Shown: piece by piece, positions 24,617-35,137 of the stretch | Position numbering within the stretch: position 1 is the first letter of the stretch | Layout: each line of letters opens with the position of its first letter | DNA from: Clostridiales bacterium | GTDB taxonomy: Bacteria; Bacillota; Clostridia; Clostridiales; Clostridiaceae | Direction: 5' to 3' | NCBI GenBank assembly: GCA_017889345.1 | Contig: JAGHEJ010000080.1 | Span: forward strand, 1-43,231 | DNA length: 43,231 nucleotides | Notes under the pieces: generated by a model | The model's database searches: none | Seen by the model: the letters and a program-made list of their open reading frames with translations, nothing else | Told to the model about the DNA's origin: nothing | Program-made: the position numbers and the translations under genes

Positions 24617-25633
24617 ATGCAACTTATGAAAAAAAATAAAATGGATTTTGGCAATGTAAAAATTATCGGAACAGTTTCGATTACCGCTATTATTATCTTG
24701 TGGATAGTATTGAGAACATACGTTATTTATTTTAATGTTCCTGGAAATGTAAATTATGCTTATACTTCAATATTAAAACAAGTGTACATACCATCTTTTG
24801 ATGATGATTCTTTTAAAAATTCAAAGGATGCTTTTTGGAGAGATGTAAAAAATGTATTGGGAATAAATTTATTAAACCCGCTTTCTATAATCAAAAAAGA
24901 ATTTAATATTATGGACTCAACAAATATTGACGAGGACAAGTTATCTTCCAATATGTATAATACTTTAAATAAAAATAATAATGCTGATGGTGAAGTATCA
25001 ACTGGAAGTGTTAAAGATAGAAAATTTAGAATTTTAATATATCACACACATACAACAGAAGCTTTTAAACCTGCAAAAAATGATTCTTTTTATGAACAAT
25101 ATAATATAGTTGGTGTTGGAGATGTTTTAAAGAAAGAACTTGAAAAAAATTATAACGTAGAAGTTATACACGATAAAACAATTCATAACACAAGTTATCT
25201 AGAAAGTTATAAGAGGTCAGGAGAAACTCTTGAAAAATATTTATCCGAAATAGATGATTTTGATTTAATTTTGGACTTGCATAGAGATTCATTGGATAAT
25301 AAAGATTTAGTTACAACCAATATAGATGGAGAAAATGTAGCAAAAATAATGTTTGTAGTTGCTAAAAATAATCCTAATTATTTAGAAAATGAAGAACTTG
25401 CTATGGAGTTAACTGACTTAGCGAATGAATTATATCCGGGCTTTGCACGAAGTATATTTTATTATGAAAGAGGAAGTAATGCCTTTAACCAGACTAAATC
25501 ATCAGATCTAGCATTAGTAGAAATGGGAGCACAACTTAATACAGTTGAGGAAGCTATAAATTCTGCAAAATTATTGGCAACTGTTATAGGTGAGTATTTC
25601 ATTCAAGAACAAAATAGTAAAAAAATGGAATAA
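24617..25633 (+). CDS. spoIIP: Stage II sporulation protein P, engulfment amidase/endopeptidase
   Basis: 338 residues from ATG 24617, nine bases after GAGGGGG; ATG 24599 lies inside the hairpin. One N-terminal membrane helix (about 15-35), a linker, then the SpoIIP catalytic domain beginning LIYHTHTTEAFKP (about 140-152), with zinc-ligand candidates His143, His145 or Glu148, and LDLHRDSLDN further on. In Bacillus it works with SpoIID and SpoIIM to strip peptidoglycan during engulfment of the forespore. It is followed by a small gene. Confidence 0.94.
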   Translation: MQLMKKNKMDFGNVKIIGTVSITAIIILWIVLRTYVIYFNVPGNVNYAYTSILKQVYIPSFDDDSFKNSKDAFWRDVKNVLGINLLNPLSIIKKEFNIMDSTNIDEDKLSSNMYNTLNKNNNADGEVSTGSVKDRKFRILIYHTHTTEAFKPAKNDSFYEQYNIVGVGDVLKKELEKNYNVEVIHDKTIHNTSYLESYKRSGETLEKYLSEIDDFDLILDLHRDSLDNKDLVTTNIDGENVAKIMFVVAKNNPNYLENEELAMELTDLANELYPGFARSIFYYERGSNAFNQTKSSDLALVEMGAQLNTVEEAINSAKLLATVIGEYFIQEQNSKKME

Positions 25634-25688
25634 AATTTTAAAATATATGGCACTATCTAAATATAAACAATATTTGGAGGTGTCATTT

Positions 25689-25985
25689 ATGTTTTTTAAA
25701 GAGAAGAAGTTTAAATATATGTTCGGAGTGTTATTATTCCTAACTGTATTTATAACAGGTTTTGTTAAAGTGAATATGGTTTATTCATCAACAGGAATAG
25801 GTGGAGGTAATATATCTCAAGAATTAGTTGTATCTGAAGATGTAGAGAGTAAAGACACCCTATCAACTATTAATGATAATGCTTTTATGAGAATTTATAA
25901 GGAAGATTATGGATTCGATATTGTTTTTAGGAGTTTTGGAAAGGAAAAGACGTTTGTTTTACGATTACCATGGAAAAATAAATAA
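25689..25985 (+). CDS. Unrecognised small membrane-anchored or secreted protein
   Basis: 98 residues from ATG 25689 (GGAGG eight bases upstream). A positively charged start (FFKEKKFKYM) and a hydrophobic helix (about 11-30) give a signal anchor or signal peptide; the remaining 65 residues are polar and end DIVFRSFGKEKTFVLRLPWK. I do not recognise the family. It lies between spoIIP and lepA, 55 bases after spoIIP, with the same direction, so it may belong to the sporulation unit. Confidence 0.7.
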   Translation: MFFKEKKFKYMFGVLLFLTVFITGFVKVNMVYSSTGIGGGNISQELVVSEDVESKDTLSTINDNAFMRIYKEDYGFDIVFRSFGKEKTFVLRLPWKNK

Positions 25986-26022
25986 AAATTAAAAAATACT
26001 CTTAATTTTTAAACTTACATAG

Positions 26023-26031
26023 TGTTATAAT
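26023..26031 (+). promoter_or_regulatory. Extended -10 promoter element before lepA
   Basis: TGTTATAAT matches the extended -10 consensus TGnTATAAT, 38 bases ahead of the lepA start. The region 17-18 bases upstream (TTAATT) is a weak -35. Confidence 0.5.
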
Positions 26032-26068
26032 TTAGGAATACATATATAGATTTGTAGGTGGTTTTTAA

Positions 26069-27877
26069 ATGGATAATGGAAAACAAAATTATATAAGAAA
26101 TTTTTGTATAATAGCTCATATAGATCATGGAAAATCTACTTTAGCTGATAGACTTATAGAAATTACAGGAACGTTAACTAAAAGGGAAATGGAAGAGCAA
26201 GTTCTTGATAATATGGAATTAGAAAAAGAAAGAGGAATAACAATAAAATCTCAAGCGGTTAGACTTATTTATAATAGTCCTGTAGATAATAATGAATACA
26301 TATTAAATTTGATAGATACTCCAGGGCATGTTGATTTTAACTATGAAGTTTCAAGAAGTTTAGCAGCATGTGAAGGTGCATTGTTGGTTGTAGATGCAAG
26401 TCAAGGAGTTCAAGCACAAACTCTTGCGAATTGTTATTTAGCATCAGATTCTGGACTTGAGGTTGTTCCAGTTTTAAATAAGGTAGATTTACCAAATCAA
26501 AGAACAGAAGAAGTAAGAATGGAAATAGAAGAAGTTATAGGAATTGAGGCAGATGATGCACCTGCAATATCCGCAAAAACAGGATTAAATATACAAGATG
26601 TTTTAGAGGCGGTTGTTAGAAAAATACCAAAACCAGCAGGTGATGTTAACAGTCCACTAAAAGCTTTAGTGTTTGATTCTATGTATGATTCTTACAAAGG
26701 AGTAATTTGTTATATAAGAGTTAAAGAAGGATATATGAAAGCTGGAATGAAAATAAAATTCATGTCTTCTAATAAAGAGTATGAAGTTACTGAAGTAGGA
26801 ATTTTCACTCCTAATTATAAACAAATTGATACTTTACAAGCAGGAGAAGTTGGTTATGTCGTAGCATCAATTAAAAATGTTAAAGATGCAAGAGTTGGAG
26901 ACACAATAACATTAGTTGAAAATCCTGCAGAAGAGCCGTTAGATGGATATAAGGCGGTTGTACCAACTGTTTTTAGTGGTATTTATCCTATAATTGGAGA
27001 TAAATACGAGGAACTTAAAGAAGCGCTTGAAAAACTTCAATTGAATGATGCTTCTTTAGTATTTGAGCCTGAAACATCTTTAGCATTAGGTTTTGGATTT
27101 AGATGTGGTTTTTTGGGATTACTTCATATGGAAATAATACAAGAAAGATTGGAAAGGGAGTTTAATTTAGATATTATAATTACAGCACCATCTGTTATAT
27201 ATAGAATTAATAAAACTTCGGGAGATATAGTTGAGGTAACAAACCCATATAATATGCCTAAGGCAACGGAAATACAGTCAACAGAAGAACCAATTGTTAA
27301 TGCAACAATAATTACTCCTTCTGAATTTGTTGGAGGTGTAATGGAATTGTGTCAAGGTAAAAGGGCCAATTTTATAGATATGCAATATTTAGATACAAGT
27401 AGAGTGATTTTGAAATATATAATACCTTTGAATGAAATAATATATGATTTTTTTGATACTCTTAAATCTAAAACAAAAGGATACGCTTCATTTGATTACG
27501 AATTAAATGGATATCAGCAAACTAAATTAGTTAAATTAGATATTTTGCTAAACGGTGATCCAATCGATGCACTTTCAATGATAGTACCACATGAAAAAGC
27601 TTATTATAGAGGAAAAGCGATAGTTGAAAAATTAAAAGGAGTTATTCCTAGACAATTATTTGAGATTCCTATTCAGGCTGCTATAGGATCAAAAATAATT
27701 GCCCGTGAGACAGTTAGAGCGGTGAGAAAAGATGTTTTAGCTAAATGTTATGGTGGAGATATTAGTAGAAAGAAAAAATTATTAGAGAAGCAAAAAGAAG
27801 GAAAGAAAAGAATGAAGCAAGTTGGATGTGTTGATATACCACAGGAAGCATTCATGTCTGTATTAAAGGTTGATTAG
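26069..27877 (+). CDS. lepA: Elongation factor 4 (LepA), ribosomal back-translocase GTPase
   Basis: 602 residues, full length. G1 AHIDHGKST is at 16-24, DTPGHVDF at about 80-87 and NKVDLP near 134-139. The C-terminal LepA-specific domain holds [20 protein letters not shown] and the end [12 protein letters not shown]. It binds ribosomes and is implicated in back-translocation or in assembly. AGGTGG precedes ATG 26069. hemW follows by three bases. Confidence 0.98.
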   Translation: MDNGKQNYIRNFCIIAHIDHGKSTLADRLIEITGTLTKREMEEQVLDNMELEKERGITIKSQAVRLIYNSPVDNNEYILNLIDTPGHVDFNYEVSRSLAACEGALLVVDASQGVQAQTLANCYLASDSGLEVVPVLNKVDLPNQRTEEVRMEIEEVIGIEADDAPAISAKTGLNIQDVLEAVVRKIPKPAGDVNSPLKALVFDSMYDSYKGVICYIRVKEGYMKAGMKIKFMSSNKEYEVTEVGIFTPNYKQIDTLQAGEVGYVVASIKNVKDARVGDTITLVENPAEEPLDGYKAVVPTVFSGIYPIIGDKYEELKEALEKLQLNDASLVFEPETSLALGFGFRCGFLGLLHMEIIQERLEREFNLDIIITAPSVIYRINKTSGDIVEVTNPYNMPKATEIQSTEEPIVNATIITPSEFVGGVMELCQGKRANFIDMQYLDTSRVILKYIIPLNEIIYDFFDTLKSKTKGYASFDYELNGYQQTKLVKLDILLNGDPIDALSMIVPHEKAYYRGKAIVEKLKGVIPRQLFEIPIQAAIGSKIIARETVRAVRKDVLAKCYGGDISRKKKLLEKQKEGKKRMKQVGCVDIPQEAFMSVLKVD

Positions 27878-27880
27878 TTT

Positions 27881-29002
27881 ATGTTAGGATTATATATTCA
27901 TATACCATTTTGTATAAAGAAATGTTATTATTGTGATTTTGCTTCATATGAAAAGTCAGAACACTTAATGACAAGTTATGTTGATGCTTTATTGAAAAAT
28001 CTAGATATGTATGCAAATGAAACGTTTGATACTATTTTTATTGGTGGAGGGACTCCAAGTTACTTAGATGAAGGTAATTTGGAGAAACTATTACTAGGAA
28101 TTAATAGTAAGATAGATATATCTAGGATAAAAGAATTTACTATAGAATGTAATCCAGGAACATTAACATTGGATAAATTTAAAATTATAAAAATGTATGG
28201 TGTAGATAGGTTAAGCATAGGATTGCAGAGTGTTAATGATGATACTTTACAAGTTATGGGGAGATCACATAATTTTAAGGATTTTGATGAGAATTTTAAT
28301 TATGCATGTAAGCTTGGTTTTAGAAATATAAATGTTGATTTAATTTTTGGGATGCCATATGAAAAATTAGATAAATATAAAAATACATTAGATGTGATAT
28401 CTCAATATGATTTAAGTCATATATCTGCTTATAATTTGATATTAGAAGAGAACACTAAATTTTATAAAATGCATTTAGAAGGTAAATTTGCGGAATTAGA
28501 AGAAGAGTTACAATTAGAAATGTATAATTATACCAGGTATTTTTTAGAGAACGTGGGATATAGTCAATATGAAATTTCTAATTTTGCTAAAGGAAGCAAT
28601 GAATGCTTACATAATTTAATTTATTGGAATTTTGAAGATTATATAGGCATCGGTGTTGGAGCGCATTCTTTTTATAAAGGCAGTAGGTTTGAAAACACAA
28701 AAAATATAAATAATTATATAGATATGTTTAATAATAATAAATATAAGCCTATTAATTATCATAAAAATTCTAATATTGAAAATATAGAAGAATATATTAT
28801 GCTTGGGTTTAGAAAAACTAAAGGAATAGATTTAGTGGATTTTGAAAGACGATTTAACAAAGATATTTTTGTATTATTTAAAGACGAAATAGCAAAACAT
28901 ATGGAGAATGGATTATTGTACTACGGAAATAATAGATTATTTTTAACAATTAGAGGAATGATATTAATGAATTATGTATTAAAAGATTTTATTTTTAAAT
29001 AA
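27881..29002 (+). CDS. hemW: HemW, radical SAM heme chaperone (HemN-like)
   Basis: 373 residues. The radical SAM motif CxxxCxxC is Cys11, Cys15 and Cys18 in CIKKCYYCDF, and FIGGGTPSYL follows. It lacks the extra N-terminal cysteine typical of true coproporphyrinogen oxidase HemN, so HemW is the better name; that family binds and hands over heme. The gene sits between lepA and hrcA, the common Firmicutes order. No heme pathway gene is in the window, so its role here is open. Confidence 0.93.
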   Translation: MLGLYIHIPFCIKKCYYCDFASYEKSEHLMTSYVDALLKNLDMYANETFDTIFIGGGTPSYLDEGNLEKLLLGINSKIDISRIKEFTIECNPGTLTLDKFKIIKMYGVDRLSIGLQSVNDDTLQVMGRSHNFKDFDENFNYACKLGFRNINVDLIFGMPYEKLDKYKNTLDVISQYDLSHISAYNLILEENTKFYKMHLEGKFAELEEELQLEMYNYTRYFLENVGYSQYEISNFAKGSNECLHNLIYWNFEDYIGIGVGAHSFYKGSRFENTKNINNYIDMFNNNKYKPINYHKNSNIENIEEYIMLGFRKTKGIDLVDFERRFNKDIFVLFKDEIAKHMENGLLYYGNNRLFLTIRGMILMNYVLKDFIFK

Positions 29003-29006
29003 AAAT

Positions 29007-29035
29007 TTGACAAATGGATTTTAAAATGTTATTTT
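29007..29035 (+). promoter_or_regulatory. Sigma-A promoter of the hrcA heat-shock operon
   Basis: TTGACA at 29007-29012 is a perfect -35 box; TATTTT at 29030-29035 is 17 bases away. The CIRCE operator lies just downstream, placed to block transcription when HrcA is bound. Confidence 0.75.
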
Positions 29036-29047
29036 ATTCTCAAGCCA

Positions 29048-29074
29048 TTAGCACTCAAAAATATGGAGTGCTAA
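29048..29074 (+). promoter_or_regulatory. CIRCE operator, HrcA binding site
   Basis: TTAGCACTC - 9 bases - GAGTGCTAA is an exact match to the CIRCE consensus inverted repeat. It lies between the promoter and the hrcA start, as in other Firmicutes, so HrcA represses its own operon. Confidence 0.98.
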
Positions 29075-29093
29075 CAAAAAGGGGTTAATTGTT

Positions 29094-30104
29094 ATGGATG
29101 AGAGAAAAATTAAAATATTATACGCAATAATTCAAGATTTTATATGTACTGGTGAACCAGTAGGATCAAGAACGTTATCTAAAAAATATGATTTAGGAAT
29201 AAGTTCAGCAACGATTCGTAATGAAATGTCTGATTTAGAAGAGTTAGGTTTTTTAGAGCAAATTCATACTTCTTCAGGAAGAAAACCTTCTAATAAAGGG
29301 TATAGATTATATGTTGATAAATTAATGACACCTGTGAGTATAACGAAGGAAGAAGAATTATATCTTAAATCAGATTTAAATAATTTAGATGTATTTGGTA
29401 TTGAAAGTGTGCTTAGATCCAAATTAACTCTCATTTCTAAATTGACAAATTTGGCTTGTGTATTAAAAATTGCACCAGTTATAAAAAATTCGATAAAGTC
29501 TATTCAATTTATTAAGATTTCTGAAAATAATTTATTATCAGTGATTATTACTAATGAAGGTATAATTAAAAATAATATAATTAAAATTGATAAGCCTATA
29601 TTTAAAGGAGATATAGATATACTTAATCATGTAATTAATACAAATTTGGTGTATCGTAAGGTTGAAGATATAAATTTAGAATTAATAGATGGATTAAAAC
29701 AATCTATGAAAGTAAATGGAAGTGTTTGTGAACAAATTATTTCAATGTTATACGATATACTTATATGTGATATACATAGTAAATGTTATGTTGAAGGAAT
29801 TGATAATATTTTTAATCATCCTGAGTTTAGAGACGTTAATAAGATAAAAGATTTTTTAGTGTTTTTAAATAATCATGGTAAAGTAAATTCTTTAATAAAT
29901 TGCAATAAAGATATTGAAATAAAAATTGGTGATGAAAATTATACAAAAGATGCTCAAAATTATAGCATTATATCTGGCAATTATCAAAAAAATGGAAACA
30001 TTTTAGGAACAATTAGTATAATTGGACCTACTAGAATGAATTATTCTAAAATAGTATCTATACTAAAATTTTTGATAAATTTTATAAATATGAGTATAGA
30101 TTAA
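29094..30104 (+). CDS. hrcA: Heat-inducible transcription repressor HrcA
   Basis: 336 residues (343 in B. subtilis). N-terminal winged helix with GEPVGSRTLSKKYDLGISSA (about 17-36) and ATIRNEMSDLEELGFLEQIH, which binds CIRCE; the C-terminal dimerisation domain contains LGTISIIGPTRMNYSKIVSI. It represses the operon until GroE is drawn off by unfolded proteins. First gene of hrcA-grpE-dnaK-dnaJ. Confidence 0.97.
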   Translation: MDERKIKILYAIIQDFICTGEPVGSRTLSKKYDLGISSATIRNEMSDLEELGFLEQIHTSSGRKPSNKGYRLYVDKLMTPVSITKEEELYLKSDLNNLDVFGIESVLRSKLTLISKLTNLACVLKIAPVIKNSIKSIQFIKISENNLLSVIITNEGIIKNNIIKIDKPIFKGDIDILNHVINTNLVYRKVEDINLELIDGLKQSMKVNGSVCEQIISMLYDILICDIHSKCYVEGIDNIFNHPEFRDVNKIKDFLVFLNNHGKVNSLINCNKDIEIKIGDENYTKDAQNYSIISGNYQKNGNILGTISIIGPTRMNYSKIVSILKFLINFINMSID

Positions 30105-30131
30105 AATTTAAAGATAGGAGGCTATTAAAAG

Positions 30132-30683
30132 TTGAATGAAGAAAAGAATAATAAATCTTCTTTAGAATTTGAAAATAATGATAATAAACAAGTTATTGAT
30201 GAGTCTAAAAATAATGAAATTCAAAGTAATGATGAAGATTCTAATTTGGAAGAAAATATAAAATTATCTAAAGAAATAGATCTTCTTAAAGATAAAGTGC
30301 TAAGAATTAGTGCAGAGTATGATAACTATAGAAAACGTACTTCTAAAGAAAAAATAGAATTATATGGTAATGCTTGTATAGATGTAATAACTAAGTTTTT
30401 ACCAATACTAGATAATTTAGAAAGAGCATCGTCTACATCATCTGATTTGGAATCATTAAAAACTGGTATTGATATGGTTATTAAGTTATTTCATGATGTT
30501 TTTGAAAAGCTAGATGTTAAAGAAATAGATTCAACGGGAGAATTTAATCCTAATTTACATGAAGCAGTTATGCATATTTCTGATAAAAATTTGGATTCAA
30601 ATGTAATTGTTGAAGTTTTACAAAAAGGATATATAAGAAATGAAAAAGTACTTAGACATAGTATGGTAAAGGTTGCTAACTAA
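30132..30683 (+). CDS. grpE: GrpE, nucleotide exchange factor for DnaK
   Basis: 183 residues starting at TTG 30132 with AGGAGG upstream; no in-frame ATG precedes the conserved region. An acidic, Asn-rich N-terminal region (1-45) leads into the long helix with RISAEYDNYRKRTSKEK, then the beta domain ending GYIRNEKVLRHSMVKVAN. It releases ADP from DnaK. Located 27 bases after hrcA. Confidence 0.96.
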   Translation: MNEEKNNKSSLEFENNDNKQVIDESKNNEIQSNDEDSNLEENIKLSKEIDLLKDKVLRISAEYDNYRKRTSKEKIELYGNACIDVITKFLPILDNLERASSTSSDLESLKTGIDMVIKLFHDVFEKLDVKEIDSTGEFNPNLHEAVMHISDKNLDSNVIVEVLQKGYIRNEKVLRHSMVKVAN

Positions 30684-30725
30684 TGGAAATTTTTTATAAA
30701 AAATAGATTTTTGGAGGTTTAATTT

Positions 30726-32546
30726 ATGGGAAAAGTTATAGGTATTGATTTAGGTACCACTAATTCATGTGTTGCAGTTATGGAAGGCGGAGAGCCTGTA
30801 GTTATACCTAACTCTGAGGGAGGAAGAACAACTCCATCTGTTGTATCATTTCAAACAGGAGGAGAAAGATTAGTAGGTCAAGTAGCTAAAAGACAAGCGA
30901 TCACTAATCCAGATAAAACAATAATTTCAATAAAAAGACATATGGGTACTGATTATAAAGTTGATATTGATGGAAAACAGTATTCTCCACAAGAAATTTC
31001 AGCTATGATTCTTCAAAAAATAAAAGCAGATGCTGAAGCGTATTTAGGAGAATCTGTTACACAAGCCGTAATAACAGTTCCAGCATATTTTAATGATAGT
31101 CAAAGACAGGCGACAAAGGATGCAGGAAAAATCGCAGGGCTTGAAGTTCTAAGAATAATAAATGAGCCAACAGCAGCTTCACTTGCATATGGAATTGATA
31201 AAACAGAAACTCAAGAGAAGATATTAGTTTATGATTTGGGTGGGGGTACATTTGACGTATCCATACTAGAGCTTGGAGATGGAGTTTTTGAAGTTTTAGC
31301 TACTAATGGAGATACTTTTTTAGGTGGAGATGATTTTGATCAAAAAATAATAGATTATATTTGTAATGATTTTAAATCCAATACGGGTATTGATTTAAAA
31401 ACTGATAAAATGGCACTTCAAAGATTAAAAGAAGCAGCAGAGAAAGCAAAAATAGAATTATCTTCATCACAGCAAACAAATATAAATCTTCCATTTATAA
31501 CAGCTGATGCAAGCGGGCCTAAACATATTGATATGACTTTAACAAGAGCAAAATTTAATGAAATAACTTTAGATCTTGTTAATAGAACATTAGAACCTAT
31601 GAAAAAAGCACTACAAGATGCTAATTTACAAATTGGAGATATAAATAAAGTTGTATTAGTTGGAGGGTCTACTCGTATACCAGCAATACAAGATGCAGTT
31701 AAGAATTTTACAGGTAAAGAGCCATCAAAAGGAGTTAATCCAGATGAGTGTGTAGCTGTTGGAGCTGCTATCCAAGGTGGGATATTAGGTGGAGATTATG
31801 AAAATACAAACTTGTTATTATTAGACGTTACTCCATTAAGTTTAGGAATTGAGACTTTAGGAGGAGTTTCTACAGTAATTATTGAAAGAAATACAACTAT
31901 ACCAGTAACTAAGAGTCAGGTATTTTCAACAGCTGCAGATAATCAAACATCTGTTGAAATACACATTGTCCAAGGTGAAAGACAAATGGCAGCTGATAAT
32001 AAAACACTTGGTAGGTTTACTCTTTCAGGAATACCACCAGCTCCAAGAGGAATTCCTCAAATTGAAGTTACTTACGATATAGATGCTAATGGTATAGTAA
32101 AAGTCAGTGCAATGGATAAGTCAACTGGTAAGAAAGCTGATATAACAATAACGGCTACAACAAATTTAAGTGATGAAGAGATAGATAAAGCTGTAAAAGA
32201 AGCTGAGCAATATGCTGAAGAAGATAAAAAGAGAAAAGAGAATATTGAGGTTAGAAATACAGCTGAAACGACTATTTATCAAGTGGAAAATTCATTAAAA
32301 GAATTTGGTGATAAAGTTGAAGCTTCTGAAAAATCAGATATCGAAGCAAAAGTTCAATCTTTAAAAGATTCTTTATCAGGTGAAGATTTAGATGCTATTA
32401 AAAAATCTCAAGAAGATTTAATGCAGGTTTTTTATGCACTTTCAACAAAAATGTATCAACAAAATGCTGATAATAATGGTGCTGCAGCTGAAGGTGGACA
32501 GCAGACTTATGAGGCAACAGATTATACAGTAGAAGATAATAAATAA
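30726..32546 (+). CDS. dnaK: Hsp70 chaperone DnaK
   Basis: 606 residues, full length. Phosphate-1 motif [18 protein letters not shown] (5-22), [18 protein letters not shown] (about 168-185) and the interdomain linker [18 protein letters not shown]; a short acidic C-terminal tail ends with TVEDNK. It folds and refolds proteins with DnaJ and GrpE. GGAGG precedes ATG 30726. There is no separate CIRCE before it. Confidence 0.99.
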   Translation: MGKVIGIDLGTTNSCVAVMEGGEPVVIPNSEGGRTTPSVVSFQTGGERLVGQVAKRQAITNPDKTIISIKRHMGTDYKVDIDGKQYSPQEISAMILQKIKADAEAYLGESVTQAVITVPAYFNDSQRQATKDAGKIAGLEVLRIINEPTAASLAYGIDKTETQEKILVYDLGGGTFDVSILELGDGVFEVLATNGDTFLGGDDFDQKIIDYICNDFKSNTGIDLKTDKMALQRLKEAAEKAKIELSSSQQTNINLPFITADASGPKHIDMTLTRAKFNEITLDLVNRTLEPMKKALQDANLQIGDINKVVLVGGSTRIPAIQDAVKNFTGKEPSKGVNPDECVAVGAAIQGGILGGDYENTNLLLLDVTPLSLGIETLGGVSTVIIERNTTIPVTKSQVFSTAADNQTSVEIHIVQGERQMAADNKTLGRFTLSGIPPAPRGIPQIEVTYDIDANGIVKVSAMDKSTGKKADITITATTNLSDEEIDKAVKEAEQYAEEDKKRKENIEVRNTAETTIYQVENSLKEFGDKVEASEKSDIEAKVQSLKDSLSGEDLDAIKKSQEDLMQVFYALSTKMYQQNADNNGAAAEGGQQTYEATDYTVEDNK

Positions 32547-32555
32547 TTTTTAATG

Positions 32556-32586
32556 ATTGCTAGGGAGGTTAATCCATCCTAGCAAT
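32556..32586 (+). promoter_or_regulatory. Intercistronic hairpin between dnaK and dnaJ
   Basis: ATTGCTAGG pairs perfectly with CCTAGCAAT (9 pairs), and GG/CC inside can extend it past a small internal loop. No T run follows, so it is not a clear terminator. It may protect the dnaK message or act as a processing site, giving different DnaK and DnaJ levels. Confidence 0.6.
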
Positions 32587-32603
32587 TAAATTTGAGGTGG
32601 TTT

Positions 32604-33764
32604 ATGTCTAACAAAAATTATTATGAAATTTTAGGTGTAAGTAATAATGCTACAGAGGCAGAAATTAAGAGTGCATTTAAGAAACAAGCAATAAAATATC
32701 ATCCAGATAGAAACAAGGGAAATGCTGAGGCAGAACAAAAATTTAAAGAAATTAATGAAGCTTATCAAGTATTGAGTGATCCGAATAAAAAAGCTAGTTA
32801 CGATAGAGTTGGACATGATGCTTATACTAGAGGGGCTGGTTATGGTGGTTCTTCTGCTGGAGGATTTGATGGCTTTGATATGGATTTTGATATTGGAGAT
32901 ATTTTTTCAAGTTTCTTTGGAGGAGGATTTGGTGGTGGCGGTAGAGCTAGGAGAGGTCCAAGACCAGGTAATGATTTAGAGTATAGGTTAACCTTAACTT
33001 TTGAGGAAGCTGTTTTTGGATGCACCAAGGATATTTTGATTAAAAGAAAAGATAAGTGTAATGTTTGTACTGGAACTGGAAGTAGGCCAGGAACAAGTAA
33101 AGTAACTTGTGATAAATGTAATGGAACTGGTCAAGTAAAAGTTCAAAGAAATACTCCTTTTGGTAGTATGGTTTCTATGACTACTTGTTCTAAATGTTCT
33201 GGAGCAGGAAATATAAATGCAAATCCATGCTCTTCATGTAGAGGAAGTGGAAAAATAAATGCTGAGAAGAAAATAACAATTACTATACCTAAAGGTATTG
33301 ATACAGGACAGGTTATCTCTATGCGTGGAGAAGGTGAAGCTGGAGATGTGGGAGCTCCATCAGGAGATTTATATATAACTATTAATGTTATGAATAGTAG
33401 TAAATTTAAACGTAAAGGTAATGATATTTTTACAGATCATCATATTCCAATTTGGAAAGCAATTTTGGGTGGAGAAACTGTTATTGAAACATTAGATGGT
33501 AATTATACTTTAAACATTAAAGAAGGAACTCAATCTGATACGGTTCATGTTTTAAAAGGTAAAGGAGTTTATAGAGTAAATTCTAATTTTAGAGGAGAGC
33601 ATCATGTAAAGATAATTGTTGATATTCCAAAGAGTTTAAACGACAAACAAAGAGAAGCAATAGAAATGTTTAAACAAAATTCTAATGATGCCGGATCTCA
33701 AGAAGAAACTTATACTGATAAAAAACATGCTCATAGGAAAAAAGGTTGGGGATTTTTTAATTAG
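32604..33764 (+). CDS. dnaJ: Hsp40 co-chaperone DnaJ
   Basis: 386 residues from ATG 32604 (TGAGGTGG upstream). J domain with YHPDRNKG (HPD at 33-35), a Gly/Phe-rich region (about 75-115), four CxxCxGxG zinc repeats ([32 protein letters not shown]) and the C-terminal substrate domains. It stimulates the DnaK ATPase. Last gene of the heat-shock operon; a terminator follows. Confidence 0.99.
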   Translation: MSNKNYYEILGVSNNATEAEIKSAFKKQAIKYHPDRNKGNAEAEQKFKEINEAYQVLSDPNKKASYDRVGHDAYTRGAGYGGSSAGGFDGFDMDFDIGDIFSSFFGGGFGGGGRARRGPRPGNDLEYRLTLTFEEAVFGCTKDILIKRKDKCNVCTGTGSRPGTSKVTCDKCNGTGQVKVQRNTPFGSMVSMTTCSKCSGAGNINANPCSSCRGSGKINAEKKITITIPKGIDTGQVISMRGEGEAGDVGAPSGDLYITINVMNSSKFKRKGNDIFTDHHIPIWKAILGGETVIETLDGNYTLNIKEGTQSDTVHVLKGKGVYRVNSNFRGEHHVKIIVDIPKSLNDKQREAIEMFKQNSNDAGSQEETYTDKKHAHRKKGWGFFN

Positions 33765-33775
33765 TTTGATTATAA

Positions 33776-33811
33776 AAATAGCTACTAAATATTTTTTAGT
33801 AGCTATTTTAT
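33776..33811. terminator. Bidirectional terminator between dnaJ and rarA
   Basis: AAATAGCTACTAAA and TTTAGTAGCTATTT pair perfectly around a short T-rich loop, with A and T flanks on both sides, between two convergent genes. Confidence 0.9.
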
Positions 33812-35029
33812 TTTGTCCCAATAGTCTTTTATGGATTTTTCAAATTTGTTATCTCCATAATTGTAGTATATTTTGTTTTCAAATCCTTTTGGCATATAAT
33901 TTTGTTTTATGTAATTGTTTGGATAATTGTGAGGATATAAATAATTTTTGTTTTGGTTGATTTGAGTGTTTGAAAATTTGTCGCAGAGGTAATTTGGGAT
34001 TTCAACTGTTGAGTATTTTATATCTTCGAGGGCGTTTTTAATTGCCATGTATGCAGTGTTTGATTTCGGTAAGGTGCTTAGAAAGATTACAGCTTGGGAT
34101 AATGGAATTTTTGCTTCAGGAAATCCAATCATTAATGCAGAGTCTACGCATGATTTTACGATTGAAATTGCTTGGGGGTATGCAAGACCGATATCTTCAC
34201 ATGCAATTACTAATAATCGTCTACAAATTGATTCTAAGTCCCCTTGTTCAATTAGTAGTGCAAGGGCAATTGATGCTGCGTTTGGATCTGAACCTCTTAT
34301 AGTTTTTTGGAGAAAACTTAGAGTGTTGTAATGGTAGTCTTCTGAATTATAATTATTTTTTTGTGTTGTTTGTGAAAGAGATTCTATATGACTAATTGAA
34401 ATCTTTTCATTATCTGTATATGTATTTAGTGATAACTCGAGAATATTAAGAGCTTTTCTGAAATCTCCGCAGGCAATTTTTGAAATTAAATTTATTGAGT
34501 CATCATCAAAATTATATGATGGAAAATTTTTTGAAATTATTTTCTTCAATTGATTTGAGATGTCTTGAGTTGATAATGATTTGAAATTTATTGTTATACA
34601 TCTACTTAAAATTGATCCAAAAATTGAAAAATTTATATTTTCTGTTGTGCTTCCTATTAAAGTTATTGATCCATTTTCTATAAACTTGAGAATTATTTGT
34701 TGTTGTTTCTTTGAAAGAAAATGAATTTCGTCTATGTAAAGAATTATTCCATCATATCCATTAAAGTTCATCATTTCTTTTATTACGTCTTTAATTTTTT
34801 CAGTGTTTGTTGTTGTACCATTTAATTTATAGAAATTTTTGTTGCATTCATTTGCGATTATATTTACGATAGAAGTTTTTCCAGTTCCAGGAGGTCCATA
34901 TATAATCATATTTGGAATTTTTTTGGATTCAATTATGCGTGTTAAAATCTTATTTTTTCCTATTAAATGTTGTTGACCTATAAAATCTTCTAGGGATTTT
35001 GGTCTAAGTTTGTCTGCTAGTGGTTGCAT
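33803..35029 (-). CDS. rarA: RarA/MgsA-type AAA+ ATPase, replication-fork maintenance
   Basis: 408 residues. N-terminal LADKLRPKSLEDFIGQQHLI (4-23), Walker A GPPGTGKT (45-52), Walker B LYIDEIHFL (98-106), and the RarA tetramerisation region with LLVIACEDIGLAYPQA and MIGFPEAKIPLSQAVIFLST. This family is related to clamp loaders and RuvB and works at stalled forks. AGGAGG precedes the start on the minus strand. In most clostridia dnaJ is followed directly by prmA, so this gene is part of an insertion. Confidence 0.95.
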   Translation of the reverse strand: MQPLADKLRPKSLEDFIGQQHLIGKNKILTRIIESKKIPNMIIYGPPGTGKTSIVNIIANECNKNFYKLNGTTTNTEKIKDVIKEMMNFNGYDGIILYIDEIHFLSKKQQQIILKFIENGSITLIGSTTENINFSIFGSILSRCITINFKSLSTQDISNQLKKIISKNFPSYNFDDDSINLISKIACGDFRKALNILELSLNTYTDNEKISISHIESLSQTTQKNNYNSEDYHYNTLSFLQKTIRGSDPNAASIALALLIEQGDLESICRRLLVIACEDIGLAYPQAISIVKSCVDSALMIGFPEAKIPLSQAVIFLSTLPKSNTAYMAIKNALEDIKYSTVEIPNYLCDKFSNTQINQNKNYLYPHNYPNNYIKQNYMPKGFENKIYYNYGDNKFEKSIKDYWDKIK

Positions 35030-35137
35030 TTTTCCTCCTATATAAATTAAAAAAATATTTTAAAAAGTTAATCTATATATTATAATAATTGTAAAAATAT
35101 TCCATTTTTAAGTTGAAACTTGAGGTGAAAATTAATT

